The position numbers were made by a program, and so were the translations under genes. The notes below the pieces were generated by a model. The model searched no databases and was not told the origin of the DNA. It saw only the letters and a program-made list of their open reading frames with translations. This document shows, in pieces, positions 24,814 to 32,987 of a stretch of 46,774 bases of DNA. The DNA is from Streptomyces sp. DH24 (lineage in GTDB: Bacteria; Actinomycetota; Actinomycetes; Streptomycetales; Streptomycetaceae), in contig NZ_JARVKW010000054.1 in assembly GCF_029813775.1 (NCBI RefSeq), positions 1 through 46,774 on the forward strand. The letters run 5' to 3'. Within the stretch, counting starts at the first letter, position 1. Each line of letters begins with the position of its first letter.

Positions 24814-26016
24814 ATGACTTTCGACACGCTGCTCGTCGCCGACTGCGGCGAGACCGCCGTCCGCGTCGTCCGCACGGCCCGCGAACTGGGCCTGCGCACG
24901 GTGGCCGTGTACTGCGACGCCGACCGGTCCGCCCCGCACGTGCGGCTCGCCGACGAGGCGGTGCGGCTCGGCCCGGCGGAGAAGGACGACATCCACCCGA
25001 TCCTGCGGGCGGCCGGGGACACCGGCGCGGGCGCCGTCCATCCCGGCAGCGGACCGCTGTCCGAGGACGCGGCCTTCGCACGGCGCTGCGAGGACGCCGG
25101 GTTCGTCTTCGTGGGCCCGACGCCGGAACAGCTGGAGATGTTCGGCGCCAGGCGATCGGCACGCGCGGCGGCCGACGCGGTCGGCGTACCCCCCGCCTCG
25201 GACACGGCGGCCCCCGGGAAACACACCCGGCGCCTGGAGGTGCAGGTCTTCGGCGACGGAGAGGGCCTGGTCGTCACCTTCGGCGACCGCGACTGCTCCC
25301 TGCGGCACCGGGGCCGCACGGTGCTGACGGAGGCCCCGGCGCCGGACCTCCCCGATCACGTGCGCGCCCAACTGGCCGCTTCCGCGAGGGACTTGTGCGC
25401 CTGGGTCGACTACCGCTCCGCGGGAACCGTCGAGTTCGTGTACGACACCGCCCGCGAGGAGGCGTACTTCCTGGAGGTCGGCACCCGCCTCAGGCCGGGG
25501 CACCCGGTCACGGAGGAGGTCTACGGCGTCGATCTGGTCGCCTGGATGCTGCGCCTGGCGCGCGGCGAGCGGGGCGTGGTCCGCGCCCCCGGCCCGCCGC
25601 GCGGCCACGCCGTCGGGGCCCGCCTGTACGCGGAGCACCCGGCGCGTGAACACCCGCCCGCTTCAGGCGTGTTGACCCCGGTGGAGGTCCCGCCGGGCGT
25701 ACGCGTCGACGGCCGGGTGGAGACGGGCGCCGGGGTGAGCACGTCGGACGACCCGATGCTCGCCGAGGTGATCGCTCACGGCTCCGACCGCGACGAGGCG
25801 CTGCGGCGGCTCGGCGAGGCACTGGCCGGGACCGGCATCGACGGCGATGGCATCGAGACGAACCTGGGGCTGGTGCGGGCGGCGCTCACCGAGCCGGCGT
25901 TCCGCGAGGGCCCCGCACGCCGCGCGGCCCTCGCGGCCGTGACCGATCCGCCGCCGCGCGGGCGCGGCAAGGCGGACCGGACCGGCCGGCGGACAGATCA
26001 CCCCACCGACGAGTAG
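24814..26016 (+). CDS. biotin carboxylase-like protein lacking the ATP-grasp lid region
   Basis: The first 128 residues resemble the biotin carboxylase N-terminal domain (TLLVADCGETAVRVVRTARELGL, AVYCDADRSAPHVRLADEAV, AVHPGSGPLSEDA, FVGPTPEQLEMFG). From residue 140 the sequence again follows the family (LEVQVFGDGEG, FGDRDCSLRHRGRTVLTEAPAP, TVEFVYD, FLEVGTRLRPGHPVTEEVYGVDLV) through the C-terminal domain. Between them some 60 residues that normally hold the ATP-binding Lys and the Gly-rich lid (K-S-x-GGGG-I-G-M in the family) are missing, replaced by PPASDTAAPGKHTRR, in frame. NTR instead of the usual NPR/NTR context is altered to GTRLR. It can hardly be an active carboxylase. The 400-residue frame has normal codon bias. 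It overlaps the convergent helY gene by 19 bases. Confidence 0.75.
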   Translation: MTFDTLLVADCGETAVRVVRTARELGLRTVAVYCDADRSAPHVRLADEAVRLGPAEKDDIHPILRAAGDTGAGAVHPGSGPLSEDAAFARRCEDAGFVFVGPTPEQLEMFGARRSARAAADAVGVPPASDTAAPGKHTRRLEVQVFGDGEGLVVTFGDRDCSLRHRGRTVLTEAPAPDLPDHVRAQLAASARDLCAWVDYRSAGTVEFVYDTAREEAYFLEVGTRLRPGHPVTEEVYGVDLVAWMLRLARGERGVVRAPGPPRGHAVGARLYAEHPAREHPPASGVLTPVEVPPGVRVDGRVETGAGVSTSDDPMLAEVIAHGSDRDEALRRLGEALAGTGIDGDGIETNLGLVRAALTEPAFREGPARRAALAAVTDPPPRGRGKADRTGRRTDHPTDE

Positions 26017-28808
26017 GCGACGACTCCCCGCAGCAGCCCGTCCACGGCCTTCCGCGCGTTCTTGGCCACGGTGGACCCCTCGACGGCAGGCGCCGCAGCG
26101 GAGATCTGCCCCAGCACGTCGATCACCTGCTTGCACCAGCGCACGAAGTCCCCGGCCGGCATCTCCGCCTCCCGCAGCACTTCGTCAAGACCCGACCCCG
26201 AGGCCCACTGGTACGCGGCCCAGGCGAACCCGAGATCGGGCTCGCGCTGCCCGACCCCCTCGGTCTGGGTGATCCGGAACTCCTCCTCCAGCGCGTCGAG
26301 CCGCCCCCAGATCCGCACCATCTCGCCCAGCGCGGCCTTGGCCTTCCCGGACGGCAGCTTCGGCGCCATCGCGTCGTCGGCGGCCCGCGCCTCGTACACC
26401 AACGCCGAGACGCACGCGGCGAGTTCGGCGGGCGCGAGCCCTTCCCAGACGCCCTCGCGCAGGCACTCGCTGGCGAGCAGGTCCAGCTCGCCGTAGAGCC
26501 GGGCGAGACGCTTGCCGTGCTCGGTGACCTCGTCGGCGCGCAGATAGTCCAGCTCGGTCAGCAGGGCGACGATCCGGTCGAAGGTCCGCGCGATGGTGTT
26601 CGTACGGCCCTCGATGCGGCGCTCCAGCTGCGACGTGTCCCGCAGCAGCCGGTAGTACCGCTCGGCCCAACGGGCGTGGTCCTCACGGTCGTTGCACCCG
26701 TGGCAGGGGTGGGCGCGCAGCGCGGTGCGCAGCCGGGCGATCTCCCGGTCGTCGGCCGCCTGGGACCGCTTCTTGCGGGCCCGCTCGGGCGGGATGTGCC
26801 CCGCCTTGGTGCGCAGCGCGGAGGCCAGGTCGCGGCGGGACTGCGGCGAGCGCGGGTTGAAGGACTTCGGGATCCGCATGCGCTCCAGCGCCTCGACCGG
26901 CACCGGGAAGTCGATGGACGCGAGCCGCTTGACCTGCCGCTCGGCGGTGAGGACCAGCGGGCGCGGCCCGTCGTGGTACTCGACGCCGCGATGTCCGCCG
27001 GCCCGCCCGGCGGGCAGGCCGGGGTCCAGCACCAGGGCGAGCCCGGCGTACTTGCCCGTCGGTACGTGGATGACGTCGCCCGGCTTCAGCTTCTCCAGCG
27101 CGACGGCGGCCTCCGCGCGGCGCTGGGAGGCGCCCTGCCGGGCCAGTTCGGTCTCCCGGTCCTTCAGCTCGCGGCGCAGCCGCGCGTACTCCTCGAAGTC
27201 GCCGAGGTGGCAGGTCATGGAGGCCTTGTAGCCCTCAAGACCTTCCTCGTTGCGCTGCACCTGCCGGGAGATCCCGACGACCGACTTGTCGGCCTGGAAC
27301 TGCGCGAAGGACGTCTCCAGCAGCTCGCGCGAGCGGTGCCGCCCGAACTGCTCGACCAGATTGACGGCCATGTTGTACGACGGCTTGAAGCTGGAGCGCA
27401 GCGGGTACGTGCGCGTGCCGGCGAGTCCCGCGAGGTGCTCGGGGTTCATGCCGCGCTGCCACAGCACCACGGCGTGTCCCTCGACGTCGATGCCGCGCCG
27501 CCCGGCGCGGCCCGTCAGCTGCGTGAACTCGCCGGGGGTGATGTCGGCGTGCTGCTCGCCGTTCCACTTGACGAGCTTCTCCAGGACCACCGAGCGCGCC
27601 GGCATGTTGATGCCGAGGGCGAGGGTCTCGGTGGCGAACACGGCCTTCACCAGGCCGCGCACGAACAGTTCCTCGACGACCTCCTTGAACGTCGGCAGCA
27701 TGCCCGCGTGGTGGGCCGCGATGCCGCGCTCCAGGCCTTCCAGCCACTCGTAGTAGCCCAGGACGTGCAGGTCCTCGGGCGGGATGGAGGCGGTGCGCTC
27801 CTCGACCAGGGCACGGACCTTCTCGCGCGCCTCCTCGTCGTTCAGCCGCAGGCCCGCGTACAGGCACTGCTGGACGGCGGCCTCGCAGGCGGCGCGGCTG
27901 AAGATGAAGGTGATCGCGGGCAGCAGGCCCTCGGCGTCGAGCCGCTCGATGACCTCGGGGCGGCTCGGCGTCCAGATCCGGGACCGCTGTCTACGCTCGC
28001 GCTCCCGGTCGGCCTCGCGCATGTGCCGGCCGCGCCGCCGGTCCTGGTACGACGGACGGCTCGCCTCCAGCCGGGCCATCCGCGTCAGGTCGGGGTTGAC
28101 GGCCTTCTTGTGGCCCTCGGCCTCCTCGAAGAGGTCGTACATCCGGCGCCCGGCGAGCACGTGCTGGAACAGCGGCACGGGCCGGTGCTCGGAGACGATC
28201 ACCTCGGTGTCGCCGCGGACGGTGTCGAGCCAGTCGCCGAACTCCTCGGCATTCGACACGGTCGCCGACAGTGACACGAGGGTCACCGATTCGGGGAGAT
28301 GGATGATCACTTCCTCCCAGACGGCGCCGCGGAAGCGGTCGGAGAGGTAGTGCACCTCGTCCATCACCACGTACCCGAGGCCCCGGAGGGTCTGGGAGCC
28401 GGCGTACAGCATGTTCCGCAGGACCTCGGTGGTCATCACGACCACCGGGGCGTCGGAGTTCACGCTGTTGTCGCCGGTGAGCAGGCCGACCTTGTCCGTG
28501 CCGTAGCGGCGGCAGAGGTCGGCGTACTTCTGGTTCGACAGGGCCTTGATGGGCGTCGTGTAGAAGCACTTCTTGCCCTGCCGGAGGGCGAGGTGGACGG
28601 CGAACTCGCCGACGATCGTCTTGCCCGAGCCGGTGGGCGCGGCCACCAGCACGCCCTTTCCGGCCTCCAGGGACTGGCAGGCCTCGGTCTGGAAGGGGTC
28701 GAGGCCGAAGTCGTACATCTCGCGGAAGGAGGCGAGCGCGGTGGCCTGCTCGGCAGCGCGCCTGCGGGCCGCCGCGTACCGCTCGGCCGGTGAGAGATCC
28801 TCTGTCAT
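25998..28808 (-). CDS. helY: Ski2/Mtr4-like DEVH-box RNA helicase
   Basis: This 936-residue superfamily 2 helicase has Walker A APTGSGKT, motif Ib region TTPIKALSNQKY, DEVH box VMDEVHYLSD, motif III SLSATVSN, and motif VI QLTGRAGRRGID. The family-specific IAAHHAGMLPTFKEVVEELF and ETLALGINMPAR, followed by the C-terminal DSHCT-like helical domain, match actinobacterial HelY and yeast Mtr4/Ski2. It probably works in RNA turnover with exonucleases. A CHGC pair (ALRAHPCHGCNDREDH) may bind a metal. The ATG at 28808 is used; a frame extension to 28853 lacks a ribosome site. In M. tuberculosis helY follows tatC directly; here a lipid kinase gene sits between. Confidence 0.93.
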   Translation of the reverse strand: MTEDLSPAERYAAARRRAAEQATALASFREMYDFGLDPFQTEACQSLEAGKGVLVAAPTGSGKTIVGEFAVHLALRQGKKCFYTTPIKALSNQKYADLCRRYGTDKVGLLTGDNSVNSDAPVVVMTTEVLRNMLYAGSQTLRGLGYVVMDEVHYLSDRFRGAVWEEVIIHLPESVTLVSLSATVSNAEEFGDWLDTVRGDTEVIVSEHRPVPLFQHVLAGRRMYDLFEEAEGHKKAVNPDLTRMARLEASRPSYQDRRRGRHMREADRERERRQRSRIWTPSRPEVIERLDAEGLLPAITFIFSRAACEAAVQQCLYAGLRLNDEEAREKVRALVEERTASIPPEDLHVLGYYEWLEGLERGIAAHHAGMLPTFKEVVEELFVRGLVKAVFATETLALGINMPARSVVLEKLVKWNGEQHADITPGEFTQLTGRAGRRGIDVEGHAVVLWQRGMNPEHLAGLAGTRTYPLRSSFKPSYNMAVNLVEQFGRHRSRELLETSFAQFQADKSVVGISRQVQRNEEGLEGYKASMTCHLGDFEEYARLRRELKDRETELARQGASQRRAEAAVALEKLKPGDVIHVPTGKYAGLALVLDPGLPAGRAGGHRGVEYHDGPRPLVLTAERQVKRLASIDFPVPVEALERMRIPKSFNPRSPQSRRDLASALRTKAGHIPPERARKKRSQAADDREIARLRTALRAHPCHGCNDREDHARWAERYYRLLRDTSQLERRIEGRTNTIARTFDRIVALLTELDYLRADEVTEHGKRLARLYGELDLLASECLREGVWEGLAPAELAACVSALVYEARAADDAMAPKLPSGKAKAALGEMVRIWGRLDALEEEFRITQTEGVGQREPDLGFAWAAYQWASGSGLDEVLREAEMPAGDFVRWCKQVIDVLGQISAAAPAVEGSTVAKNARKAVDGLLRGVVAYSSVG

Positions 28809-28893
28809 CGTGCTTTCGAGCGTACCGGGCCGCACTGACAACAGGACGATCATTATCCGGATCGGCTGCCGGCAGACCCCGGGTACGCCCAGC

Positions 28894-29784
28894 TCACGGC
28901 CCCACGACCCGCACGGCGCCGGGCACGCAGCGCGCCGCCAGCGGCAGCGGGCCGAGCGGCTCCCCGTCGGCGTACCCGGTGATGCCGTCCGCGGCGAGCT
29001 CGACCCGGGCCGCCCGGAGCACGGTGACCGCGGGATGGTCGACGTGCGTGCCCCGGTAGACGCGCGGGAACACCCTCAGCAGCGTCGCGCGGCTGCAGTC
29101 GCCGACCACGGTGATGTCGAACAGCCCGTCGGCGAGGTCGGCGCCGGGACAGATCCGCATGCCGCCGCCGTACGACGATCCGTTGCCGACGGCGACGAGC
29201 GTCGCCTCCACCTCCCGGACCTGCCCGTCGTCGAGCCGGATGCGGTACGGGAACGGCCGGAACGCCGCGAGTTCGGCGAGCATCGCCAGGTCGTACTTGG
29301 CGCGGCCGGCGGGCCACCGCATCCGGTTGCCGCGGTCGTTCACGCGGGAGTCGAAGCCGGAGGCGAGGACCGTGCCGAACCACCGGTCGCCGGCCCGCCC
29401 GAGGTCGACGTCCCGCAGCCGCCCGCCCTTGAGCGCGTCGGCGATCAGGCGGCCCGCGGCGGCCGGGTCCCGCACCGGCAGGCCGAGGGCGCGGGCGAAG
29501 TCGTTGCCGGTGCCGACGGCGACCAGGCCGAGCGGGGTGCTCGTGCCCGCGACGGCCTGCAGGGCGAGGCTCGCCATGCCGTCGCCGCCGACGGCTATCA
29601 GGGCTTCGGTGCCGTCCGCGACGGCGCCGCGCGCGCGGGTGAGGGCGTCCGGGGCGTTCTCGCCGAGGACCGTGCGGACGGAGAAACCGGCCGCCCGCAA
29701 CGCGGAAGCGGCCGGCTGCGCCGCGCGGGCGCCCCGGCCGCGGCCCGCGGTGGGGTTGACGAAGAGGGTGATCTCGCAGGTCAC
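28894..29784 (-). CDS. diacylglycerol kinase-like lipid kinase
   Basis: This 296-residue DAGK-catalytic protein has the phosphate loop LFVNPTAGRGRG, the nucleotide motif AVGGDGM (GGDGT in most homologues) and VAVGTGNDFARALGLP, then SYGGGMRICPGADLADGLFDI in the C-terminal beta-sandwich. Such enzymes phosphorylate diacylglycerol, sphingosine-like or undecaprenol-type lipids at the membrane. The GTG start lies directly after a TAGGGT hexamer, six bases upstream, so it seems to have its own leaderless promoter within the tat-hel block. Thirty bases separate it from the tatC stop. The lipid substrate is not predictable. Confidence 0.9.
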   Translation of the reverse strand: MTCEITLFVNPTAGRGRGARAAQPAASALRAAGFSVRTVLGENAPDALTRARGAVADGTEALIAVGGDGMASLALQAVAGTSTPLGLVAVGTGNDFARALGLPVRDPAAAGRLIADALKGGRLRDVDLGRAGDRWFGTVLASGFDSRVNDRGNRMRWPAGRAKYDLAMLAELAAFRPFPYRIRLDDGQVREVEATLVAVGNGSSYGGGMRICPGADLADGLFDITVVGDCSRATLLRVFPRVYRGTHVDHPAVTVLRAARVELAADGITGYADGEPLGPLPLAARCVPGAVRVVGP

Positions 29785-29789
29785 GGCCC

Positions 29790-29797
29790 GACCCTAC
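29790..29797 (-). promoter_or_regulatory. -10 element GTAGGGTC with leaderless spacing
   Basis: The hexamer TAGGGT (minus strand, 29796 to 29791) ends six bases before the GTG of the lipid kinase. The same 8-mer occurs upstream of pup, prcB, arc and the ferredoxin gene. Confidence 0.5.
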
Positions 29798-29814
29798 GAG
29801 GTGTCGGCCGGTCT

Positions 29815-30762
29815 TCAGGTCACGTCGTCATAACCGTTGACCCGGTCCGGTCCGGCCTGCTCGGGCAGGGCCCGCTGCGCGGTCACGGGCTCGACCTCGC
29901 CGATGTCCTCGGGGGTGAGGTCCAGCTCGGAGGCCTCGTCGTCGGCGGGTTCCAGGGCCTCGCGGCGGCGTCGGCGCCGGTCGTTGAGCAGCGAGACGGC
30001 GACCGCCGTGAAGTACAGGATCCAGATGGGTCCGGCCAGCGCCATCATCGTCAGCGGGTCGGTGCTGGGCGTGGCTACGGCCGCGAACACCGTGATGCCC
30101 ATGATCATGCCGCGCCACCAGCCGAGCATCCGCCTGCCGCTCAGCGCCCCGGTGAGATTGAGCATGATCAGCAGCAGCGGCAGCTCGAAGGAGAGGCCGA
30201 AGACGATCACCATGCGCGTGACGAGATCGAGCAGGTCGTCCAGCGGCAGCAGGTTGTCGACGCCGAACGGGGTGAACTCGATCAGGACCTTCGCGGTGGT
30301 GGGCAGCACCTTGTAGGCGAAGAAGGCGCCGCCGAGGAACAGCGGGAAGCCCGTGGCCACGAACGCGTAGGCGTACTTCTTCTCGTGCCCGTGCAGTCCC
30401 GGGGCGACGAACGCCCACAGCTGGTAGAGCCAGACCGGCGCGGCCAGCACGACACCGGCCATCAGGGACACCTTCAGCGCCAGCGTGAACGGCGTCAGCA
30501 GACCGTTGATGGTGATCTGCGCGCACGGCGAGTCGGACCGCGAGTTGGCCAGTTCCTCGAAGGACTCCTTGCAACCCACCGACTTGAGGATCGGCTCCGT
30601 GAAGAAGTTGATGATGTCGTTGTAGAAGAAGGCGGCGACCACGGTGACGACGACGATGGCCACCAGCGCCTTCGCAAGCCGGTTGCGGAGCTCACGAAGA
30701 TGTTCCGCGAGGGGCATCCGCCCCTCCGGATCCTTCTCCTTCTTGCGGGCAGGCTTCAGCAA
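29815..30762 (-). CDS. tatC: twin-arginine translocase subunit TatC
   Basis: This 315-residue TatC has six transmembrane helices. The family N-terminus EGRMPLAEHLRELRNRL binds signal peptides, and the first periplasmic loop contains FFTEPIL and two cysteines. Later segments FVAPGLHGHEKKYAY and LSFELPLLLIMLNLTG are typical. The C-terminal 60 residues, after the last helix, are charged and Arg/Glu-rich. Start is a TTG at 30762 giving MLKPARKKEKDPEGR; an ATG in MPLAEHL would truncate the conserved part. It lies 48 bases after tatA, in the same operon. No tatB is in this window. Confidence 0.95.
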   Translation of the reverse strand: MLKPARKKEKDPEGRMPLAEHLRELRNRLAKALVAIVVVTVVAAFFYNDIINFFTEPILKSVGCKESFEELANSRSDSPCAQITINGLLTPFTLALKVSLMAGVVLAAPVWLYQLWAFVAPGLHGHEKKYAYAFVATGFPLFLGGAFFAYKVLPTTAKVLIEFTPFGVDNLLPLDDLLDLVTRMVIVFGLSFELPLLLIMLNLTGALSGRRMLGWWRGMIMGITVFAAVATPSTDPLTMMALAGPIWILYFTAVAVSLLNDRRRRRREALEPADDEASELDLTPEDIGEVEPVTAQRALPEQAGPDRVNGYDDVT

Positions 30763-30810
30763 CCCACGTTCCCATCTCGTGCGGGCGGGCCGGAGGTCAC
30801 CGGCCCCGCG

Positions 30811-31092
30811 TCAGCGCTTGGTCGTGTCCGTCGGCTCGTTGACCGGGCGGGAGGTGGACACGTCGCCGGGAGCGGCCTGGATGATGCGCTGGGCCGGGGG
30901 CTGCTCGTCGTTGTTGGGCGGGTCGGCCGGGGCGGAGGACTTCTCCTCCTTCATCGCCTTGGCCTCGCTCTTGAGAATGCGCGCGGACTTGCCGAGCGAA
31001 CGCGCCATGTCCGGAAGCTTCTTCGCGCCGAACAGCAGGATGATGACGACGAGGATGAGAATGATCTCGGGAGCGCCGAGCCTTCCGAACAT
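30811..31092 (-). CDS. tatA: twin-arginine translocase subunit TatA
   Basis: This 93-residue TatA has a short N-terminal helix (PEIILILVVIILLFGAKKLPD) with the FGAKKLP hinge and an amphipathic helix ARSLGKSARILKSEAKAM. The C-terminal half is disordered and rich in Pro, Asp and Gln. A GAGAAGG ribosome site precedes the ATG. It is the first tat gene of the operon with tatC; a cluster of GTCCGAC half-sites lies 43-69 bases upstream. Confidence 0.95.
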   Translation of the reverse strand: MFGRLGAPEIILILVVIILLFGAKKLPDMARSLGKSARILKSEAKAMKEEKSSAPADPPNNDEQPPAQRIIQAAPGDVSTSRPVNEPTDTTKR

Positions 31093-31134
31093 AAGTCTTT
31101 ACCTTCTCACCGAGGCGGCTTGGGGTGGGGTGCC

Positions 31135-31161
31135 GTCCGACCGGTCGGACACACGTCCGAC
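31135..31161. promoter_or_regulatory. three alternating GTCCGAC/GTCGGAC half-sites upstream of tatA
   Basis: GTCCGAC (31135-31141) and GTCGGAC (31144-31150) form a perfect 16-base palindrome, and GTCGGAC with GTCCGAC (31155-31161) forms a second with a 4-base spacer. Half-sites start 43 bases upstream of tatA. Confidence 0.45.
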
Positions 31162-31360
31162 AGATCGTGCTGACAGCGATCGTAACGCTCAGGGGTGAAC
31201 GTGAGGCAATGCCCGTGCGTCCCCTGTGCGTACTCCCGTCCGCGGCCGGGCCTCGTTCTCCGGCCGCGACAAGCAGCCTACCTGCCGCCCCCTGCGGGCC
31301 GACAGGGCGAAGCGCTCCCGACGGCTCGAACGACGAACCCGCGGGCGGCGGGCCGGGGCC

Positions 31361-31555
31361 TCACAGCGCGTCGACGGAACGGGCCGTACTCGCCGCCGCG
31401 CGCTCCAGGTCCTCGGCCGCCCTGTTGATACGGCGCGCGGAGTCGGAGACCTGCCTGCCGAGGCGCTCCGCCTCCACGAAGACCCGCACGGCGAACACCG
31501 CGAGGACCACAAGCCCGAGAAAACCCACAGCAATCGCGAACATCGGCCAGAACAT
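31361..31555 (-). CDS. small single-span membrane protein, 64 aa
   Basis: This 64-residue protein has one hydrophobic helix at about residues 5-27 (FAIAVGFLGLVVLAVFAVRVFV) followed by a charged amphipathic, coiled-coil-like helix (EAERLGRQVSDSARRINRAAEDLERA). The organisation resembles TatA/TatB in outline, but the FGxKKLP hinge is absent, so it is not a Tat subunit. It sits between tatA (268 bases upstream of that start) and the zinc-ribbon gene, in the same direction. I recognise no family beyond conserved actinobacterial membrane protein. A 268-base gap on its downstream side contains the putative tatA operator and no other gene. Confidence 0.75.
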   Translation of the reverse strand: MFWPMFAIAVGFLGLVVLAVFAVRVFVEAERLGRQVSDSARRINRAAEDLERAAASTARSVDAL

Positions 31556-31609
31556 GACGTCGAGCCTAGACCGTCCCGGCCGGCCGTCGTGCGACCGGTC
31601 GGCGGCGGG

Positions 31610-31903
31610 CTACACCGTCGAGTGCAGCCGCAGGGTCCGCACACCGCCGCCGGTGAGGAGCTCCACTATCCGCTCCCCCGCCGGCTTGCGGACCGCGGCG
31701 CCGCAGTCCGGGCAGGTGAAGGAGTAGAACGTGGTCCGGCTCGTGGCGCCGATGGTCAGGCGCAGGGCGCTCGCGGTGAGCTCGAAACTCGCGCGGCAGT
31801 CCGGGCAGCCCGCCCGGAACACCACCGGGGCCACGCTCCTCATCCCCGCGAACGCGGAGGCCACCGTCATGCTCCGCGCACCAGACATCGCCGACTCGCT
31901 CAA
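31610..31903 (-). CDS. small zinc-ribbon-like protein, 97 aa
   Basis: Two CPDC pairs (GCPDCRASFEL and FTCPDCGAAVRKP) about 34 residues apart form a four-Cys zinc ribbon with a beta-rich core between them. The rest is short and basic. The TTG at 31903 overlaps the pafC stop by four bases (TTGA), which makes translational coupling to pafC likely; ATGs at 31888 and 31870 are alternatives. There is no signal peptide or catalytic motif. Possible roles are nucleic-acid or protein binding. Its place directly after pafC, in the DNA-damage regulator operon, is the only functional hint. Confidence 0.75.
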   Translation of the reverse strand: MSESAMSGARSMTVASAFAGMRSVAPVVFRAGCPDCRASFELTASALRLTIGATSRTTFYSFTCPDCGAAVRKPAGERIVELLTGGGVRTLRLHSTV

Positions 31904-32970
31904 AGCACCCGCTCCTGCCTGTCGTCCTGCCCGTCCTGGACCACGGGCACCGCCCGCGGCCGCCCCGCCTCGGTCCCGTCGCTCCCGCCGATGGCGTCGT
32001 ACGCCGCCAGGGCCTCGCGGGCCGCCTGCCGGGCGCTCTCGGCGAGCTCGGGCGGCGACACGATCCGGCCGTCCCGGCCGAGCCGCAGCGCCAGGCGGCG
32101 CAGCGACGCGGGGTCGGGGGTGCGCAGGCTGATGCGCAGCCCGCCGTCCGGCAGCTCCTGCGCGCTGTCGTGCGGGTAGTACTCCGCGACCCAGCGGCCG
32201 CCCGGCCCGACCTCGACGACGACCTCGGGGTCCTCGGCGGCGGGCTGCACCAGCCCCTCCGACAGGTCCCGCAGCTCCACCTCGGGCGGTGCGGACGGCT
32301 CGTCGAGGATCTTGATCTCGGCGACCCGGTCGAGCCGGAAGGTGCGGCGCGCCTCGGAGCGCCGGCACCAGGCCTCCACGTACGTGTGGCCGACGCTGAC
32401 CAGGCGGATGGGGTCGATCTCCCGCTCGGTGACCTCGTCGCGCGCGGGTGAGTAGTAGCGGATCCACAGGCGGCGGCGCTCGGCGATGGCCCGGTCGACG
32501 TCGGCGAAGACGCCGCCCTCGGACTCGAAGGTGACCGACAGCCGGGAGCTGGCGCCGGCGGCCTCCCCGGCCGCGGTCTCCACCTTGGCCGTCGCCCGCA
32601 GCAGCGCCTGCCGGTCGCTCTCGCGCAGGCCGGGCAGGGTGGCCACGGCGCGGGCGGCGACGAGCAGCGCGGTGGCCTCGTCGGCGGCGAGCCGCAGCGG
32701 CTCGGCGGCGTCCGCGCCGAGAGCGGCCGGGTTGTGCCACCAGATGCGCTCGCCGTCGGTGTCGATGTCGAGCAGGTCGCCGCCGCGGAAGCTGGTGCCG
32801 CACATGGGCAGCACGTCGAGGTCGGAGACCAGCTCGTCCTCGGTGATCCCGAAGGCGCGCGCGACGTCCTCGACCCGGGCGCCGGGGCGCTCCCGCAGAT
32901 AGGTCACCAGGGAGAGCATCCGCCGGGTCTGATCGATGGCGCTCGTGGGCCTGACCGGTTTGCCTGCCAC
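31900..32970 (-). CDS. pafC: WYL-domain transcriptional regulator PafC
   Basis: This 356-residue protein has an N-terminal winged helix (about 10-70: RRMLSLVTYLRERPGARVEDVARAFGI spread over two helices) and a WYL domain in the middle (LWIRYYSPARDEVTEREIDPIRL, TYVEAWC) followed by the WCX extension. PafB and PafC act together as the transcriptional activator of the LexA/RecA-independent DNA-damage response in mycobacteria. The GTG at 32970 follows GGAG. It begins 17 bases after the pafB stop, so both come from one mRNA, and it is followed by a zinc-ribbon gene with overlapping start. Confidence 0.92.
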   Translation of the reverse strand: MAGKPVRPTSAIDQTRRMLSLVTYLRERPGARVEDVARAFGITEDELVSDLDVLPMCGTSFRGGDLLDIDTDGERIWWHNPAALGADAAEPLRLAADEATALLVAARAVATLPGLRESDRQALLRATAKVETAAGEAAGASSRLSVTFESEGGVFADVDRAIAERRRLWIRYYSPARDEVTEREIDPIRLVSVGHTYVEAWCRRSEARRTFRLDRVAEIKILDEPSAPPEVELRDLSEGLVQPAAEDPEVVVEVGPGGRWVAEYYPHDSAQELPDGGLRISLRTPDPASLRRLALRLGRDGRIVSPPELAESARQAAREALAAYDAIGGSDGTEAGRPRAVPVVQDGQDDRQERVL

Positions 32971-32987
32971 TGTGTTGTCGCTCCCCC

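Noticed and set aside
29560..29600. GGDGM instead of GGDGT in the lipid kinase as a disabling change
   Set aside because: The remaining nucleotide and metal segments are intact, and I recall Met at this place in other actinobacterial members.
31361..31555. TatB subunit
   Set aside because: One helix plus an amphipathic segment, but the FGxKKLP-type hinge and the longer TatB tail are absent.
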